A DNA stretch of 64,000 nt from Frateuria_A sp035943815 (GTDB taxonomy: Bacteria > Pseudomonadota > Gammaproteobacteria > Xanthomonadales > Rhodanobacteraceae), in assembly GCF_035943815.1 (NCBI RefSeq), contig NZ_DASZBU010000009.1, forward strand, positions 1 to 64,000, written 5' to 3'. Positions 44,274 to 54,649 of the stretch are shown here, in pieces. The position numbers and the translations under genes were made by a program. How positions within the stretch are numbered: position 1 is the stretch's first letter; each line of letters begins with the position of its first letter. The notes beneath the pieces were generated by a model. That model worked only from the letters and a program-made list of their open reading frames with translations. It was not told where the DNA came from and did not search any database.

Positions 44274-46087
44274 CAGAGCACTCCGGCGCCGAGGTCGGCG
44301 TTCATGGCGTTGGCGCGGAACAGCGCGAACAGCTCGCGGCCGGTGCCCGCCTGGTGCGAGGACTGGGCATTGCGCGCCGGCGCACGGGAAGCCAGCTCGG
44401 CGTCGTCGACCAGGACGTCCAGACGTCCGTTCGCCGCATCCAGGCGCAGCATGTCGCCGTCGCGCAGGCACGCGAGCGGGCCGCCGGCAGCCGCTTCGGG
44501 CGTCACGTGGATCGCCGCCGGCACGCGGCCGGAGGCGCCGGACATGCGCCCGTCGGTGACCAGCGCGATGCGGTGGCCGCGATCCTGCAGCACGGCCAAC
44601 GTGGGGGTGAGCTTGTGCAGCTCCGGCATGCCGATCGCCTGCGGACCCTGGAAACGCACCACGGCGATGAAGTCGCGATCGAGCTCGCCGCGCTCGAATG
44701 CCGCGCGCACCGCGTCCTGGTCATCGAACACGATGGCCGGCGCTTCGATGAGCAGGCGGTCGTCCGGCACGGCGGAGATCTTGATCACTGAGCGACCCAG
44801 ATTGCCGTCGAGCAGGCGCAGGCCGCCATCGGGGCGGAACGGCTCGTGCGCGCCGCGCAGCACGCCGCGGTTGCCGCTTTCCTTCGCCACCGGCTGCCAG
44901 GCCAGCCGGCCGGCTTCGTCCAGCACCGGCACCTGCGCGTAGCGCGCCAGGCCCGGTCCGGCGATGGTCTGCACGTCGGCATGCAGCATGCCCCCCGCGA
45001 GCAGCTGGTCGATCAGGAAGGCCATGCCGCCGGCCTGGTGGAACTGGTTCACGTCGGCGTAGCCGTTGGGATACACGCGCGCCAGCAGCGGCACCACCGC
45101 CGACAGCGCGTCGAAATCGTCCCAGCTGAGCACGATGCCGGCAGCGCGCGCCATCGCCACCAGGTGCAGCAGGTGGTTGGTCGAGCCGCCGGTGGCGTGC
45201 AGGCCGACCACTCCGTTGACGATCGCGCGCTCGTCGACGACGCGGCCCAGTGGCATGCGCGACGCTGCGCTGGCGTTGGCGATCACCGCCCCCACCGCCG
45301 CGCGGGTCAGCGCATCGCGCAGCGGCGTGTCCGGCTCGACAAAGCTAGAACCAGGCAACTGCAGGCCCATGATCTCCATCAGCATCTGGTTGGAGTTGGC
45401 GGTGCCGTAGAAGGTGCAGGTGCCGGGGCTGTGGTAGGAGGCGGCCTCGGCCTCCAGCAATTCCGCGCGCGTGGCCTTGCCCTCGGCGTAGGCCTGGCGG
45501 ACCTTGGATTTCTGCTCGTTGGGAATGCCGCTGGGCATCGGGCCGGAAGGGACGAAGGCACCCGGCAGATGGCCAAAGCTGAGCGCGCCGATCAGCAGGC
45601 CCGGCACGATCTTGTCGCAGATGCCCAGATACAGCGCGCCATCGAACATGTCGTGCGAGAGCGACACGGCGGTGGCCATGGCGATGACGTCGCGCGAGAA
45701 CAGCGACAGCTCCATGCCGGCGCGGCCCTGGGTGATGCCGTCGCACATGGCCGGCACGCCGCCGGCCACCTGCGCGGTGGCGCCGGCGGCGCGCGCGAGC
45801 TCGCGGATCAGCGCCGGATAGCGCTCGTAGGGCCGGTGCGCCGAAAGCATGTCGTTGTAGGCGGTGACTATCCCCAAATTCGGCGCGCGCCCCTCGCGCA
45901 AAGCGGCCTTGTCCGGCGCGCTGCAGCCGGCGAAGCCGTGCGCGAGATTGCCGCAGGACAGCTGCGCGCGATGCGGGCCATCGCCCTGCGCGGCGTCGAT
46001 GCGTGCGAGATAGGCCGCGCGGCTGGCGCGGCTGCGTTCGGCGATCCGCGCGGTGATATCGGCAATGACGGGATGCAGCGAACTCAT
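44273..46087 (-). CDS. edd: 6-phosphogluconate dehydratase
   Basis: Makes 2-keto-3-deoxy-6-phosphogluconate from 6-phosphogluconate using a [4Fe-4S] cluster. The 604-residue protein has the IlvD/Edd signatures CDGITQGRAGMELSLFSRD and TDGRMSGASGRVPAAIHV, and cysteines for the cluster (AGCSAPD, CDGIT, GICDKIVPG). It is the third gene of zwf-pgl-edd-eda. Confidence 0.96.
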   Translation of the reverse strand: MSSLHPVIADITARIAERSRASRAAYLARIDAAQGDGPHRAQLSCGNLAHGFAGCSAPDKAALREGRAPNLGIVTAYNDMLSAHRPYERYPALIRELARAAGATAQVAGGVPAMCDGITQGRAGMELSLFSRDVIAMATAVSLSHDMFDGALYLGICDKIVPGLLIGALSFGHLPGAFVPSGPMPSGIPNEQKSKVRQAYAEGKATRAELLEAEAASYHSPGTCTFYGTANSNQMLMEIMGLQLPGSSFVEPDTPLRDALTRAAVGAVIANASAASRMPLGRVVDERAIVNGVVGLHATGGSTNHLLHLVAMARAAGIVLSWDDFDALSAVVPLLARVYPNGYADVNQFHQAGGMAFLIDQLLAGGMLHADVQTIAGPGLARYAQVPVLDEAGRLAWQPVAKESGNRGVLRGAHEPFRPDGGLRLLDGNLGRSVIKISAVPDDRLLIEAPAIVFDDQDAVRAAFERGELDRDFIAVVRFQGPQAIGMPELHKLTPTLAVLQDRGHRIALVTDGRMSGASGRVPAAIHVTPEAAAGGPLACLRDGDMLRLDAANGRLDVLVDDAELASRAPARNAQSSHQAGTGRELFALFRANAMNADLGAGVL

Positions 46088-46136
46088 GGCAAACGAACTC
46101 CGGCAAATGCCGGCGCAGGCCGGCCATCAAGGACGA

Positions 46137-46832
46137 TCAGGGACACCAGTACACCGCCACCGGTGCACGCTCCAGCACGGCCCGGATCGGGTAGGGCGCG
46201 GCTTCCTGCAACGCCCGGTCCAGCACCTCGCGCTTGTCCTTGCCCTCGATGTGCAGGAACAGGTGACGCGTGGCGAGCAGCGTGGCGAGCGTCAGCGTGA
46301 TGCGCGGCTCACCCGCGCCGGGTGCGCGCATCGGCACCACCCCGGTGGGCAGGTTCGGATCGAGCGCCGCCTCGAGCTGGTCGCCGCCGGGGAAGAACGA
46401 GGCGGTGTGGCCGTCGGCCCCCATGCCGAGCACCACCGCGTCGAAGGGCAACGCCAGCGCGTGCACGCGCCGGCCGGCCTTGGCCTGTCCGTCCTCGGGC
46501 GTGGCCGCGCCGGTGTACAAGGGCACGAACCGCGCAGCGGACGCCGCGTGGCGCAGCAGGTTCTCGCGCACCAGGCGCGCGTTCGAGCGTGGGTCGTTCT
46601 CGTCGACCCAGCGCTCGTCGACCAGGGTCACCTGCACCTTCGCCCAGTCCAGCGGCGACTGCGCCAGCTGCTCGAAGAAGTGCAGCGGCGTACGGCCGCC
46701 GGAAACGGCGAGCACCGCGACCCCGCGCTCGTGCAGGCCTTCACGCAGGCACCCGGCCACGCGCTCGGCCAGGGCGGCGGCGAGGGCGCGGCCATCGGCG
46801 AAGTCGTGCATGGTGGTGCCGGGCGCAGTCAT
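46137..46832 (-). CDS. pgl: 6-phosphogluconolactonase
   Basis: Hydrolyses 6-phosphogluconolactone. The 231-residue protein shows LAVSGGRTPLHFFEQL, VDERWVDENDPRSNARLV and LGMGADGHTASFFPG, all typical of the DevB-type lactonase. The ATG at 46832 has GGAGGG about 10 nt upstream; an ATG 18 bp earlier precedes that site and is less likely. It lies between zwf (73 bp) and edd (49 bp). Confidence 0.94.
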   Translation of the reverse strand: MTAPGTTMHDFADGRALAAALAERVAGCLREGLHERGVAVLAVSGGRTPLHFFEQLAQSPLDWAKVQVTLVDERWVDENDPRSNARLVRENLLRHAASAARFVPLYTGAATPEDGQAKAGRRVHALALPFDAVVLGMGADGHTASFFPGGDQLEAALDPNLPTGVVPMRAPGAGEPRITLTLATLLATRHLFLHIEGKDKREVLDRALQEAAPYPIRAVLERAPVAVYWCP

Positions 46833-46905
46833 GGGCGGACAGCCCTCCATGGCATGCAGCGATCGGCAGCGCCCAGTGCCACGCGGCGAGACGGCATGCC
46901 CGGGG

Positions 46906-48372
<1,467 letters not shown>

Positions 48373-48432
48373 GGGTTCACCTCGATTGCTTGGAGGAGGC
48401 GGGCTTTGGGGCCCGCTGGGTTGCCGGGATCG

Positions 48433-48449
48433 TACCAGTGAAATACCAG
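48433..48449. promoter_or_regulatory. Phased TACCAG repeats in the zwf/gntR control region
   Basis: TACCAG occurs at 48433-48438 and 48444-48449, 11 bp apart (one helical turn), and an inverted TGGTAT lies at 48517-48522 in the gntR promoter. They are candidate half-sites for the GntR-family protein encoded next door. Confidence 0.4.
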
Positions 48450-48495
48450 ATTACACAGCCCCACGTCGATGGCATGCATACGTTTTCATACCCGC

Positions 48496-48525
48496 TTGCT
48501 GCAAATGGTGCTGGATTGGTATCGT
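48496..48525 (+). promoter_or_regulatory. Putative promoter of gntR giving a leaderless transcript
   Basis: TTGCTG (48496-48501) and TATCGT (48520-48525) are 18 bp apart. The ATG begins at 48533, only 7 bp after the -10 box, so transcription should start at or next to the A of the start codon. No Shine-Dalgarno sequence is present, which agrees. Confidence 0.5.
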
Positions 48526-48532
48526 GCCCGGC

Positions 48533-49285
48533 ATGGAGACCGCGCTCGCCGCCGAATACCGCCGCCTCTGCGAAAGCCCCGAGACGCGCCAGCCGCTGGC
48601 CTATCTGCGCCTGCGCCGGGCGATCCGCACCGTGGTCGAGCATCGCGACATCGAGCCGGGCCAGGCGCTGCCCAGCGAGCGCGACCTGTCGCAGGTGCTG
48701 GGCCTCTCGCGCGTGACCGTGCGCAAGGCCATCGCCGGCCTGGTCGAAGAGGGCCTGCTGACCCAGCGCCACGGCGCCGGCACCTTCGTCGCCGAACGCA
48801 TCGTCAAGCCGATGTCGCGGCTGACCAGCTTCACCGAGGACCTGCGCGCGCGGGGCCTCAACCCCCGTTCGGAGTTCTTCGAGCGCGGCATCGGCGAAGT
48901 GACGCCAGAGGAAGCCATGGCGATGAACCTTTCGCCCGGCGCCGCGGTGGTACGCCTGCACCGGGTCCGCTACGCCGGCGACGAGCCGCTGGCGATCGAG
49001 CGCAGCGTGGTGCCCGCCAGCGTGCTTCCCGACCCGATGCTCGTGCGCGACTCGCTCTACGAGGCGCTGGAACGACGCAACGCCCGACCCCGCCGCGCCC
49101 TGCAGCGCCTGCGCGCCGTCTCCCTGGGCGCCCAGCACGCCCGCCTGCTGCACGTGCCCGTCGGCAGCGCGGGCCTGAGCATCGAACGGCGCAGCTTCCT
49201 AGACGACGGCCGCGTGGTGGAATTCACCACTTCGTGGTATCGCGGCGACATCTACGATTTCGTGGCGGAGTTGCATACCGACTGA
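48533..49285 (+). CDS. GntR-family (HutC/NagR type) regulator of the Entner-Doudoroff operon
   Basis: A 250-residue protein with an N-terminal winged helix (about 18-90; LPSERDLSQVLGLSRVTVRK as recognition region) and a UTRA effector domain (about 100-245; LHRVRYAGDEPLAIERSVVP and IERRSFLDDGRVVEF). UTRA domains bind small sugars or sugar phosphates. Divergent position points to control of zwf-pgl-edd-eda, with a pathway intermediate or amino sugar as likely effector. HexR, the usual enterobacterial and pseudomonad regulator of this pathway, belongs to a different family. Confidence 0.85.
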   Translation: METALAAEYRRLCESPETRQPLAYLRLRRAIRTVVEHRDIEPGQALPSERDLSQVLGLSRVTVRKAIAGLVEEGLLTQRHGAGTFVAERIVKPMSRLTSFTEDLRARGLNPRSEFFERGIGEVTPEEAMAMNLSPGAAVVRLHRVRYAGDEPLAIERSVVPASVLPDPMLVRDSLYEALERRNARPRRALQRLRAVSLGAQHARLLHVPVGSAGLSIERRSFLDDGRVVEFTTSWYRGDIYDFVAELHTD

Positions 49286-49348
49286 GGACGCCGATCCGAT
49301 CGCTCACGTATCCGCGGCCTCGGTTCCGAGTCAAGCTAGTATTGTGAA

Positions 49349-50947
49349 ATGAACTCGTCGATTCCTTCGTCTACGCTGGAAAAGTGGCGCCTGCACGCGC
49401 AAACCCATCTGCAGGCACAGCGGCTGAGCGAAGCCCAGCAAGCGCTAGAACAAATCCTGCGATATGCGCCGCATGACCTCGCCGCCAGCATTGACCTGGC
49501 GGACGTCTTGTTTCGGCGCGGGAAGCTACAGGCGTCCACACAGCCATTGCTGCAGGCGATGCGCCAGTTGCCGCGGAATGCGCCGTTGCTTGTCAGCTTG
49601 GTGCAGCATCTCATCGCACGCGGCGAAATCGTCGGCGCGCGCGCATGCCTGGACCTACTTGCGCTTGCACCCGATCCGCCGGCGGATCTGCTGGTTGCGC
49701 AAGCCAATCTGCGCTTTGCCACGGGCGAGATACCCGTGGCCAAGGAGCTCATGGACAGAGCAATCGCAGCAGGTGCAAACGCGCCGGACGAATTGCACAC
49801 ATACGCCATGCTTCTACAGTTCAGTGGCGATATCGCTGGCGCCCGCGTCGTATTGGAGGACTGCCTCTCACGCTGGCCGCAATTCGGAGATGCGGCCATG
49901 GTGTTGGCAAACCTGCAAAGGCAAAGGCCGGACGCCAACCGCCTCCCGCAGCTGCAGGAGCAGATTGATCTTCTGTCGGCAAAGAAGGTAGGTGATCCAG
50001 AAACCGCGTTCGTTCGCGCTGAATTTGAATATGCGGTGTTCAAGACATTGGACGACCTCGGCCGACATGAGGAAGCCTGGCTCGCTTTAGCCCGTTGCAA
50101 TGCGCTAATGCACGACCTCAATCCGTATGATGCCGAGACTGAAACCGCACTGACCGATGCGCTGATCGAGATGCCCGTGCAGCATGCGGACCTGGTGCCG
50201 GCATTCGAGGGCCCTGTTCCGATCTTCATCGTCGGCATGCCCCGATCGGGAACGACCCTGCTCGATCGCATCCTGTCCAATCATTCGGCGGTGACCTCCG
50301 CCGGCGAGATCATCGATTTCTGGCGGCAGCTTCATTGGGTGGCTGACGTTCTTCCGGCCAAGGCGAGCGGCCTGCTGAAAGTCGTCGGCCGCAGCACAGG
50401 CATCGATTACCGCCAACTTGGCGCTCGCTATCTGAGGCAGACGCAGTGGCGGGCGCAAGGGCGTTCCTATTACATCGATAAGCTGCCGGCGAACATCCAG
50501 ATGGTCGCCTTCATCCGACGGGCCTTGCCACACGCGCCGATCTTGCACATGGTTCGCAGCCCTATGGATACGTGTTTTTCCAACCTCAAGGCGATGTTCG
50601 GCAACATCTCACCGTACAGTTACGACCTCGACGCGGTGGCCCACTACTACAGTCAATACGCGCGGTTGGTTCGCCACTGGCATGCCGCACTACCGGGTGC
50701 AGTACTCGACGTCTCCTATCAGGCCCTTGTGCAGAATCCAGAGGCTACGCTCAGGGGCGTGCTTGCCCATTGCGGGCTGGATGTGGAAGAAGCCTGCCTG
50801 CGGCCCGAACGGAATACAGCGCCTGTTGCTACGCCGAGCAGCGCGCAAGTACGCGAACCAATCCATACACGGGCGCTGGACCAATGGCGCCGATACGAAC
50901 GGCAGCTGGAGCCGTTGCGCGCATCGCTCGCCACATACTTGTCCTGA
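49349..50947 (+). CDS. TPR-containing sulfotransferase
   Basis: A 532-residue cytoplasmic protein. Residues 10-270 are tetratricopeptide-like helical repeats (for example AQRLSEAQQALEQILRYAPH). Residues 290-530 are a sulfotransferase domain with the 5'-PAPS loop IVGMPRSGTTLLDRIL (Arg299-Thr303), Glu320 as possible base in SAGE, and Arg403/Ser411 for the 3'-phosphate (MVRSPMDTCFSNL). This layout resembles protein-tyrosine or small-molecule sulfotransferases. The acceptor is unknown. It converges on an Oar-like TonB-dependent receptor gene. Its DNA is visibly less GC-rich than the neighbouring metabolic genes. Confidence 0.85.
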   Translation: MNSSIPSSTLEKWRLHAQTHLQAQRLSEAQQALEQILRYAPHDLAASIDLADVLFRRGKLQASTQPLLQAMRQLPRNAPLLVSLVQHLIARGEIVGARACLDLLALAPDPPADLLVAQANLRFATGEIPVAKELMDRAIAAGANAPDELHTYAMLLQFSGDIAGARVVLEDCLSRWPQFGDAAMVLANLQRQRPDANRLPQLQEQIDLLSAKKVGDPETAFVRAEFEYAVFKTLDDLGRHEEAWLALARCNALMHDLNPYDAETETALTDALIEMPVQHADLVPAFEGPVPIFIVGMPRSGTTLLDRILSNHSAVTSAGEIIDFWRQLHWVADVLPAKASGLLKVVGRSTGIDYRQLGARYLRQTQWRAQGRSYYIDKLPANIQMVAFIRRALPHAPILHMVRSPMDTCFSNLKAMFGNISPYSYDLDAVAHYYSQYARLVRHWHAALPGAVLDVSYQALVQNPEATLRGVLAHCGLDVEEACLRPERNTAPVATPSSAQVREPIHTRALDQWRRYERQLEPLRASLATYLS

Positions 50948-51190
50948 CCCAAGTAGAGAGTTCTGTAGCCACTCTGGCGATGAGCCCCGGCAGCGGCATC
51001 GTACCAAGTACGTCGAACATACCGGCGGCTTGAGGCGTGTGAGTGCTTCGGCTTTTCTGCTCCAGAATTGTCGCGCGTGCTCGACGGCATCCGGGTTCGG
51101 GCGCAGCTCGGATCACTTGGTCGTGCCGGGAAGCCACCGCTCCAGACCGCGCCGGATGACTCGGCGCCTCCGCCGGCAGGTCGTTGATCT
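50948..51190. other. Spacer between convergent sulfotransferase and receptor genes
   Basis: About 240 bp with lower GC than the flanks. Several short frames exist on both strands but none carries a recognisable family signature or a ribosome-binding site. It ends at the receptor terminator. No terminator for the sulfotransferase gene was found. Confidence 0.35.
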
Positions 51191-51224
51191 AAAAAAAAAC
51201 CACCGGCCGCATGGCCGGTGGTTT
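51191..51224 (-). terminator. Intrinsic terminator of the first Oar-like receptor
   Basis: AAACCACCGGCC pairs with GGCCGGTGGTTT around GCAT, followed on the minus strand by nine or more U. It lies about 25 bp after the receptor stop codon. Confidence 0.92.
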
Positions 51225-51247
51225 CTGAGTCACTACTGCAGATCTGA

Positions 51248-54200
51248 TCAGTAGTCGTAGGTGACCGACAAACGGACCATACGCGGAGGCTGCCAGAAAA
51301 TGCCGTCGCCGTAGCTGTTGTTGATGGAGACGGTATTGGCACCATCGTAAGCGGCCTCGCCAGTCGGGTCGGTCTGCACCGCCTTTTGCTGGTTCAGCGC
51401 GTTGATGACGTCCAGGTTCAGACCCAGCTTGTGATCGGCGAACGCCGGCGTGTAGTGCACGCCGAGATTGACCTGCTCAGTCCACGGCGTATGGCCGATC
51501 GAACCGGGCGGAATGCGCACACCATGGCACCAGTGGTAATTGCCGCTGCCGCCGTTGTTGTAGCCGGTCGGATCACCCGTGCCCGTCGGGCCGTAGTAGC
51601 CAAGACACTCCTTCGGAGTGCCAGACTGGGCCAGCAGCGTGGCGGACACCAGCCACTCCGGCGTGATCTGGTAGGCGCCGCGGAAACGGATCTGATGCTT
51701 GCGGATGTTGCTCAGCTCGCCGTCCTGACCGTCCATGAGCTGCCAGGAATCCCAGTCTTCGGTCTTGGAAACGTCAGCCTGGCCGAAGTCGGAGCGCACC
51801 TGGCCCTCGGTATTGCCGAAGCCGCGGCTGAAGGTGTAATCGACACGCCCGAACCACTTGCCGTCGAACGGATGCTCCATGTACAGATTGAGCGATCCGA
51901 TCTTGCGCTTGACGCCATTGATGTAGCCCCAATCCTTCTGGCTCATCGGCACGAGGACGCTGCTGGTGCCATCGTTCTTGACGACCAGCATGGTGTTGGT
52001 GAGGCCCGGATTGATCAGGCGGCAGTACGATGCACCGTAGAGCGAATTCGAGTAATCGCTCGGATTCAGACCCATGCTGGTCATCTTCGTGCCGATCTGG
52101 CCCGGCGAGCACTCGTCGTCGATGGCGGCCTTCAGATCACGCCACGAAGCCTTGGCACCATAGGTCCACTCGTCGTTGAGCTTCTTGTCAAAGCCAACGA
52201 TGAACTCGTCCACGTATTCCGGCTTCAAATTGCGCGCAGTGACCTGCTTCGGATCCTTGGGCAGGCCGAACTCGCCGTCCGGCGAAGACACAACCGGCGC
52301 CACGGTGGGGTCGATGATCGGCGTGCCGTCCGGGTTCACACCAGTATATTTGTACTTGGTGATGACGTAGGTCGAGATATTCGCCGCGCGCTCTGCCGCG
52401 TTATCCGGCAGCGCGAGGTAGTAGCGGCCCACGTTGCCGTAGACCTTGAACGACGAGTCACCATACACGTCCCAGCTGGCGCCGATACGCGGTTCCCACT
52501 GGTTCTTCTCGTCGACGAACGGCTGGGAAAGATCGTTGTAGTTGGTGAAATGGTCGTTGCGGACGCCGATGTCCAGCAGCACGTTGGAGGCGACCTGCCA
52601 GGTATCCTGCAGGTAATAGGCCTTCTGGGTCATCGTCATGCTGGTAGCCCAGCCGATATCGCGCTTGCGCACGATGTTGCCGGGGTAGTAGCGCCAGTAG
52701 TAGTTGATCGACGGATTGAACGGGTTCTGCTGGTCCGGACCCTGGTGGCTGGCCTTGTAGCTCATGTTGTCGATACCGACGGCCAGGTCGTGATCGCCGA
52801 GCTTGTAGTCGAAATCGACGCGCAGACCATGGGTGCCGTTGGTCGCGTTGGGCGAGGTCCAGCTGGTATTGGTTTGGCTATTGGTGGGAATGCCCGGCAA
52901 CTGGAACGGGTTCGAGATGAACGGCAGCGGGCTCTTGTTGGCATAGACGACCGGATCCTGGAACTTGGCCTTGCCATACAGGATGCTCAGCGTAGCCGCA
53001 TCGGTGATGTAGCTGGTGAAGTGGCCGACGTAGAACTGGGCGTTATCCCTCGTCACATCGTTGTTTGCGATGAAGGCACCCGACTTCAACGTGCTGTAGT
53101 CGTACGCGTAGGTCGCGCCCGCACCGGTGGCGTCGCGGTTCTTCAGCGCGGTCAATTCAAGGACGTTGTTGTCGGTGATGTTCCAGTCAACCTTGGCGTA
53201 ATACTTGGTGTTCTTGTCCCGGTTGTACTGAACCTTCTGCAGAGACGCGGTTTCGACGTTGGTCGACTGCGTCTTGGTGGTTTCAGCCGCCAGGAACATG
53301 AACAGCTTGTCCTTGATCAGCGGGCCGCCCACATAGGCCGAATAGATCGTTTCCCACTGCTTATTGTCGTTCCGGTACTGGTGCAACGTACCCGGCAGAG
53401 ACGGATTGGCCAGCTGGTAGTTGATGTTTCCGATCGACGCCGGAATCGCCGGATTACCGTAACGGTTGTTGACCGGGGTTCCTTCGAGGAAGCGCGGCTG
53501 CCAAACCACCTGACCGCCGAAGTGCCACTCGTTGGTACCGCGCTTGCCGATCTGGTTGATCACGCCGCCATCGGAACGGCCATACTTGGCGCTGTAGCCG
53601 CCGGTAAGCGTTTCCTGCTGGTCGATCGCGCCATAGGGCAGCTGGAAGCCGCCGATATTCTTGTACGGTTCGCCGGTGTTGTAGCCGTTCACGTAATAGG
53701 CGTTTTCGGACACGCTGGAGCCACCGAAGGCAACCGCGTTACCGAAATAGCTGCTGCCCTTGACGGTACCCGGAGCCAGCAACGCGATCGACTCTGCGTT
53801 GCGCTGCACGGGCAGCTTCGCCAGGTCGGCGGCGGTGATGATGGTGCTGGAGTTGACGCTGGTCACGTCGATGGCCGGCAACGCGCTGGCAACCACTTGC
53901 ACGGCGCCCAGGTTCTGCGCATTGGTTGCACTGGCCGCGGCGAAAGGTACCGAGGTGCCGCCGCCCGGAGTAACGGTAACGTTGTCCTGCGAGGCCAGTA
54001 CCTGGCCATCCTTCTGCAGGGTGACCGAATAGCGACCTACCGGCAGGCCGTTGACCGAGTAGCGGCCATCCGCACCCACCGTCACTTCACGGGCGGTACC
54101 GTTGGCGCCCTTGACCACCACGCTTTCGCCGGCGCCGGCCGGAGCGGTGCCGAAGATGTTGCCGGTGGTGGCCTGGCCGTAGGCGAAGCCGGTGAAGCCA

Positions 54201-54274
54201 AGCCCCATGGCAAGTGCCACCGTCAGAGCAGTGCGACGAGGCTGGACCCCGTGCGGCATGTAACGCTTATTCAT
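51248..54274 (-). CDS. Oar-like TonB-dependent outer-membrane receptor (1)
   Basis: A 1008-residue outer-membrane receptor. It has a signal peptide (ALTVALAMGLGFTGFAYG, cut before QATTG), a carboxypeptidase-regulatory-like fold (about 40-115; VGADGRYSVNGLPVGRYSVTLQ), a plug domain (about 120-250; SSSTIITAADLAKLP-like start, ENAYYVNGYN) and a 22-strand barrel ending in VRLSVTYDY, a proper outer-membrane C-terminus. Oar-type proteins import or bind large ligands such as peptides. GGAGA precedes the ATG at 54274. It has its own promoter and terminator and is paralogous to the next gene. Confidence 0.9.
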   Translation of the reverse strand: MNKRYMPHGVQPRRTALTVALAMGLGFTGFAYGQATTGNIFGTAPAGAGESVVVKGANGTAREVTVGADGRYSVNGLPVGRYSVTLQKDGQVLASQDNVTVTPGGGTSVPFAAASATNAQNLGAVQVVASALPAIDVTSVNSSTIITAADLAKLPVQRNAESIALLAPGTVKGSSYFGNAVAFGGSSVSENAYYVNGYNTGEPYKNIGGFQLPYGAIDQQETLTGGYSAKYGRSDGGVINQIGKRGTNEWHFGGQVVWQPRFLEGTPVNNRYGNPAIPASIGNINYQLANPSLPGTLHQYRNDNKQWETIYSAYVGGPLIKDKLFMFLAAETTKTQSTNVETASLQKVQYNRDKNTKYYAKVDWNITDNNVLELTALKNRDATGAGATYAYDYSTLKSGAFIANNDVTRDNAQFYVGHFTSYITDAATLSILYGKAKFQDPVVYANKSPLPFISNPFQLPGIPTNSQTNTSWTSPNATNGTHGLRVDFDYKLGDHDLAVGIDNMSYKASHQGPDQQNPFNPSINYYWRYYPGNIVRKRDIGWATSMTMTQKAYYLQDTWQVASNVLLDIGVRNDHFTNYNDLSQPFVDEKNQWEPRIGASWDVYGDSSFKVYGNVGRYYLALPDNAAERAANISTYVITKYKYTGVNPDGTPIIDPTVAPVVSSPDGEFGLPKDPKQVTARNLKPEYVDEFIVGFDKKLNDEWTYGAKASWRDLKAAIDDECSPGQIGTKMTSMGLNPSDYSNSLYGASYCRLINPGLTNTMLVVKNDGTSSVLVPMSQKDWGYINGVKRKIGSLNLYMEHPFDGKWFGRVDYTFSRGFGNTEGQVRSDFGQADVSKTEDWDSWQLMDGQDGELSNIRKHQIRFRGAYQITPEWLVSATLLAQSGTPKECLGYYGPTGTGDPTGYNNGGSGNYHWCHGVRIPPGSIGHTPWTEQVNLGVHYTPAFADHKLGLNLDVINALNQQKAVQTDPTGEAAYDGANTVSINNSYGDGIFWQPPRMVRLSVTYDY

Positions 54275-54420
54275 CGAGAGATCTCCCCAGATCGACCCAT
54301 CGCCGGGCCTGAAAAAAAAGTCGGATGGTGGATTAGCCCACGTCCAGACGGTCCAACGCCTTCCTGCTCCTGGGCGGCACATCCGCCCCACGAGTCGAAC
54401 CCCGGCGTCTTCTCACGGCG

Positions 54421-54449
54421 AACCTACCGCCCGCCTAACGCAGCGTCAA
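54421..54449 (-). promoter_or_regulatory. Putative promoter of receptor 1
   Basis: On the minus strand TTGACG (54449-54444) and TAGGTT (54426-54421) are 17 bp apart, leaving a leader of about 140 nt. The rest of 54275-54649 holds the leader and the terminator of the next receptor. Confidence 0.6.
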
Positions 54450-54583
54450 CTATTTTTTAGCACTTGTGAGGGCGAACGTAAGTTGTTGCGCTAGTGTAAT
54501 TTCTTTCGAACCGTTGGCGACCGGGCCGGGAACGAGGTGGTTTCGCCCGTCGTCCAGAAACCAAGCGAGTCCCCCCGCGAGGC

Positions 54584-54609
54584 AAAAAAAGCCGCCGGAA
54601 ACCGGCGGC
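54584..54609 (-). terminator. Intrinsic terminator of the second Oar-like receptor
   Basis: GCCGCCGG-N3-CCGGCGGC followed on the minus strand by seven U. A second GC-rich hairpin lies between it and the stop codon (54618-54641). Confidence 0.9.
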
Positions 54610-54649
54610 AAGTAGTAACCGCGGCGGGCGATCGCCGCGGTTGTTTTCT

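Noticed and set aside
50829..51137. Short minus-strand frame between the sulfotransferase and receptor 1
   Set aside because: No start signal, overlaps the end of the sulfotransferase gene and shows no family pattern. It could be decayed sequence but cannot be supported as a gene.
51386..54460. A 1024-codon open frame on the plus strand opposite receptor 1, and similar long frames opposite atpD, aceA and the S10 peptidase
   Set aside because: In GC-rich DNA the strand opposite a gene often lacks stop codons. These frames have no ribosome-binding site, no family features and odd composition, while the opposite strand encodes clear proteins.
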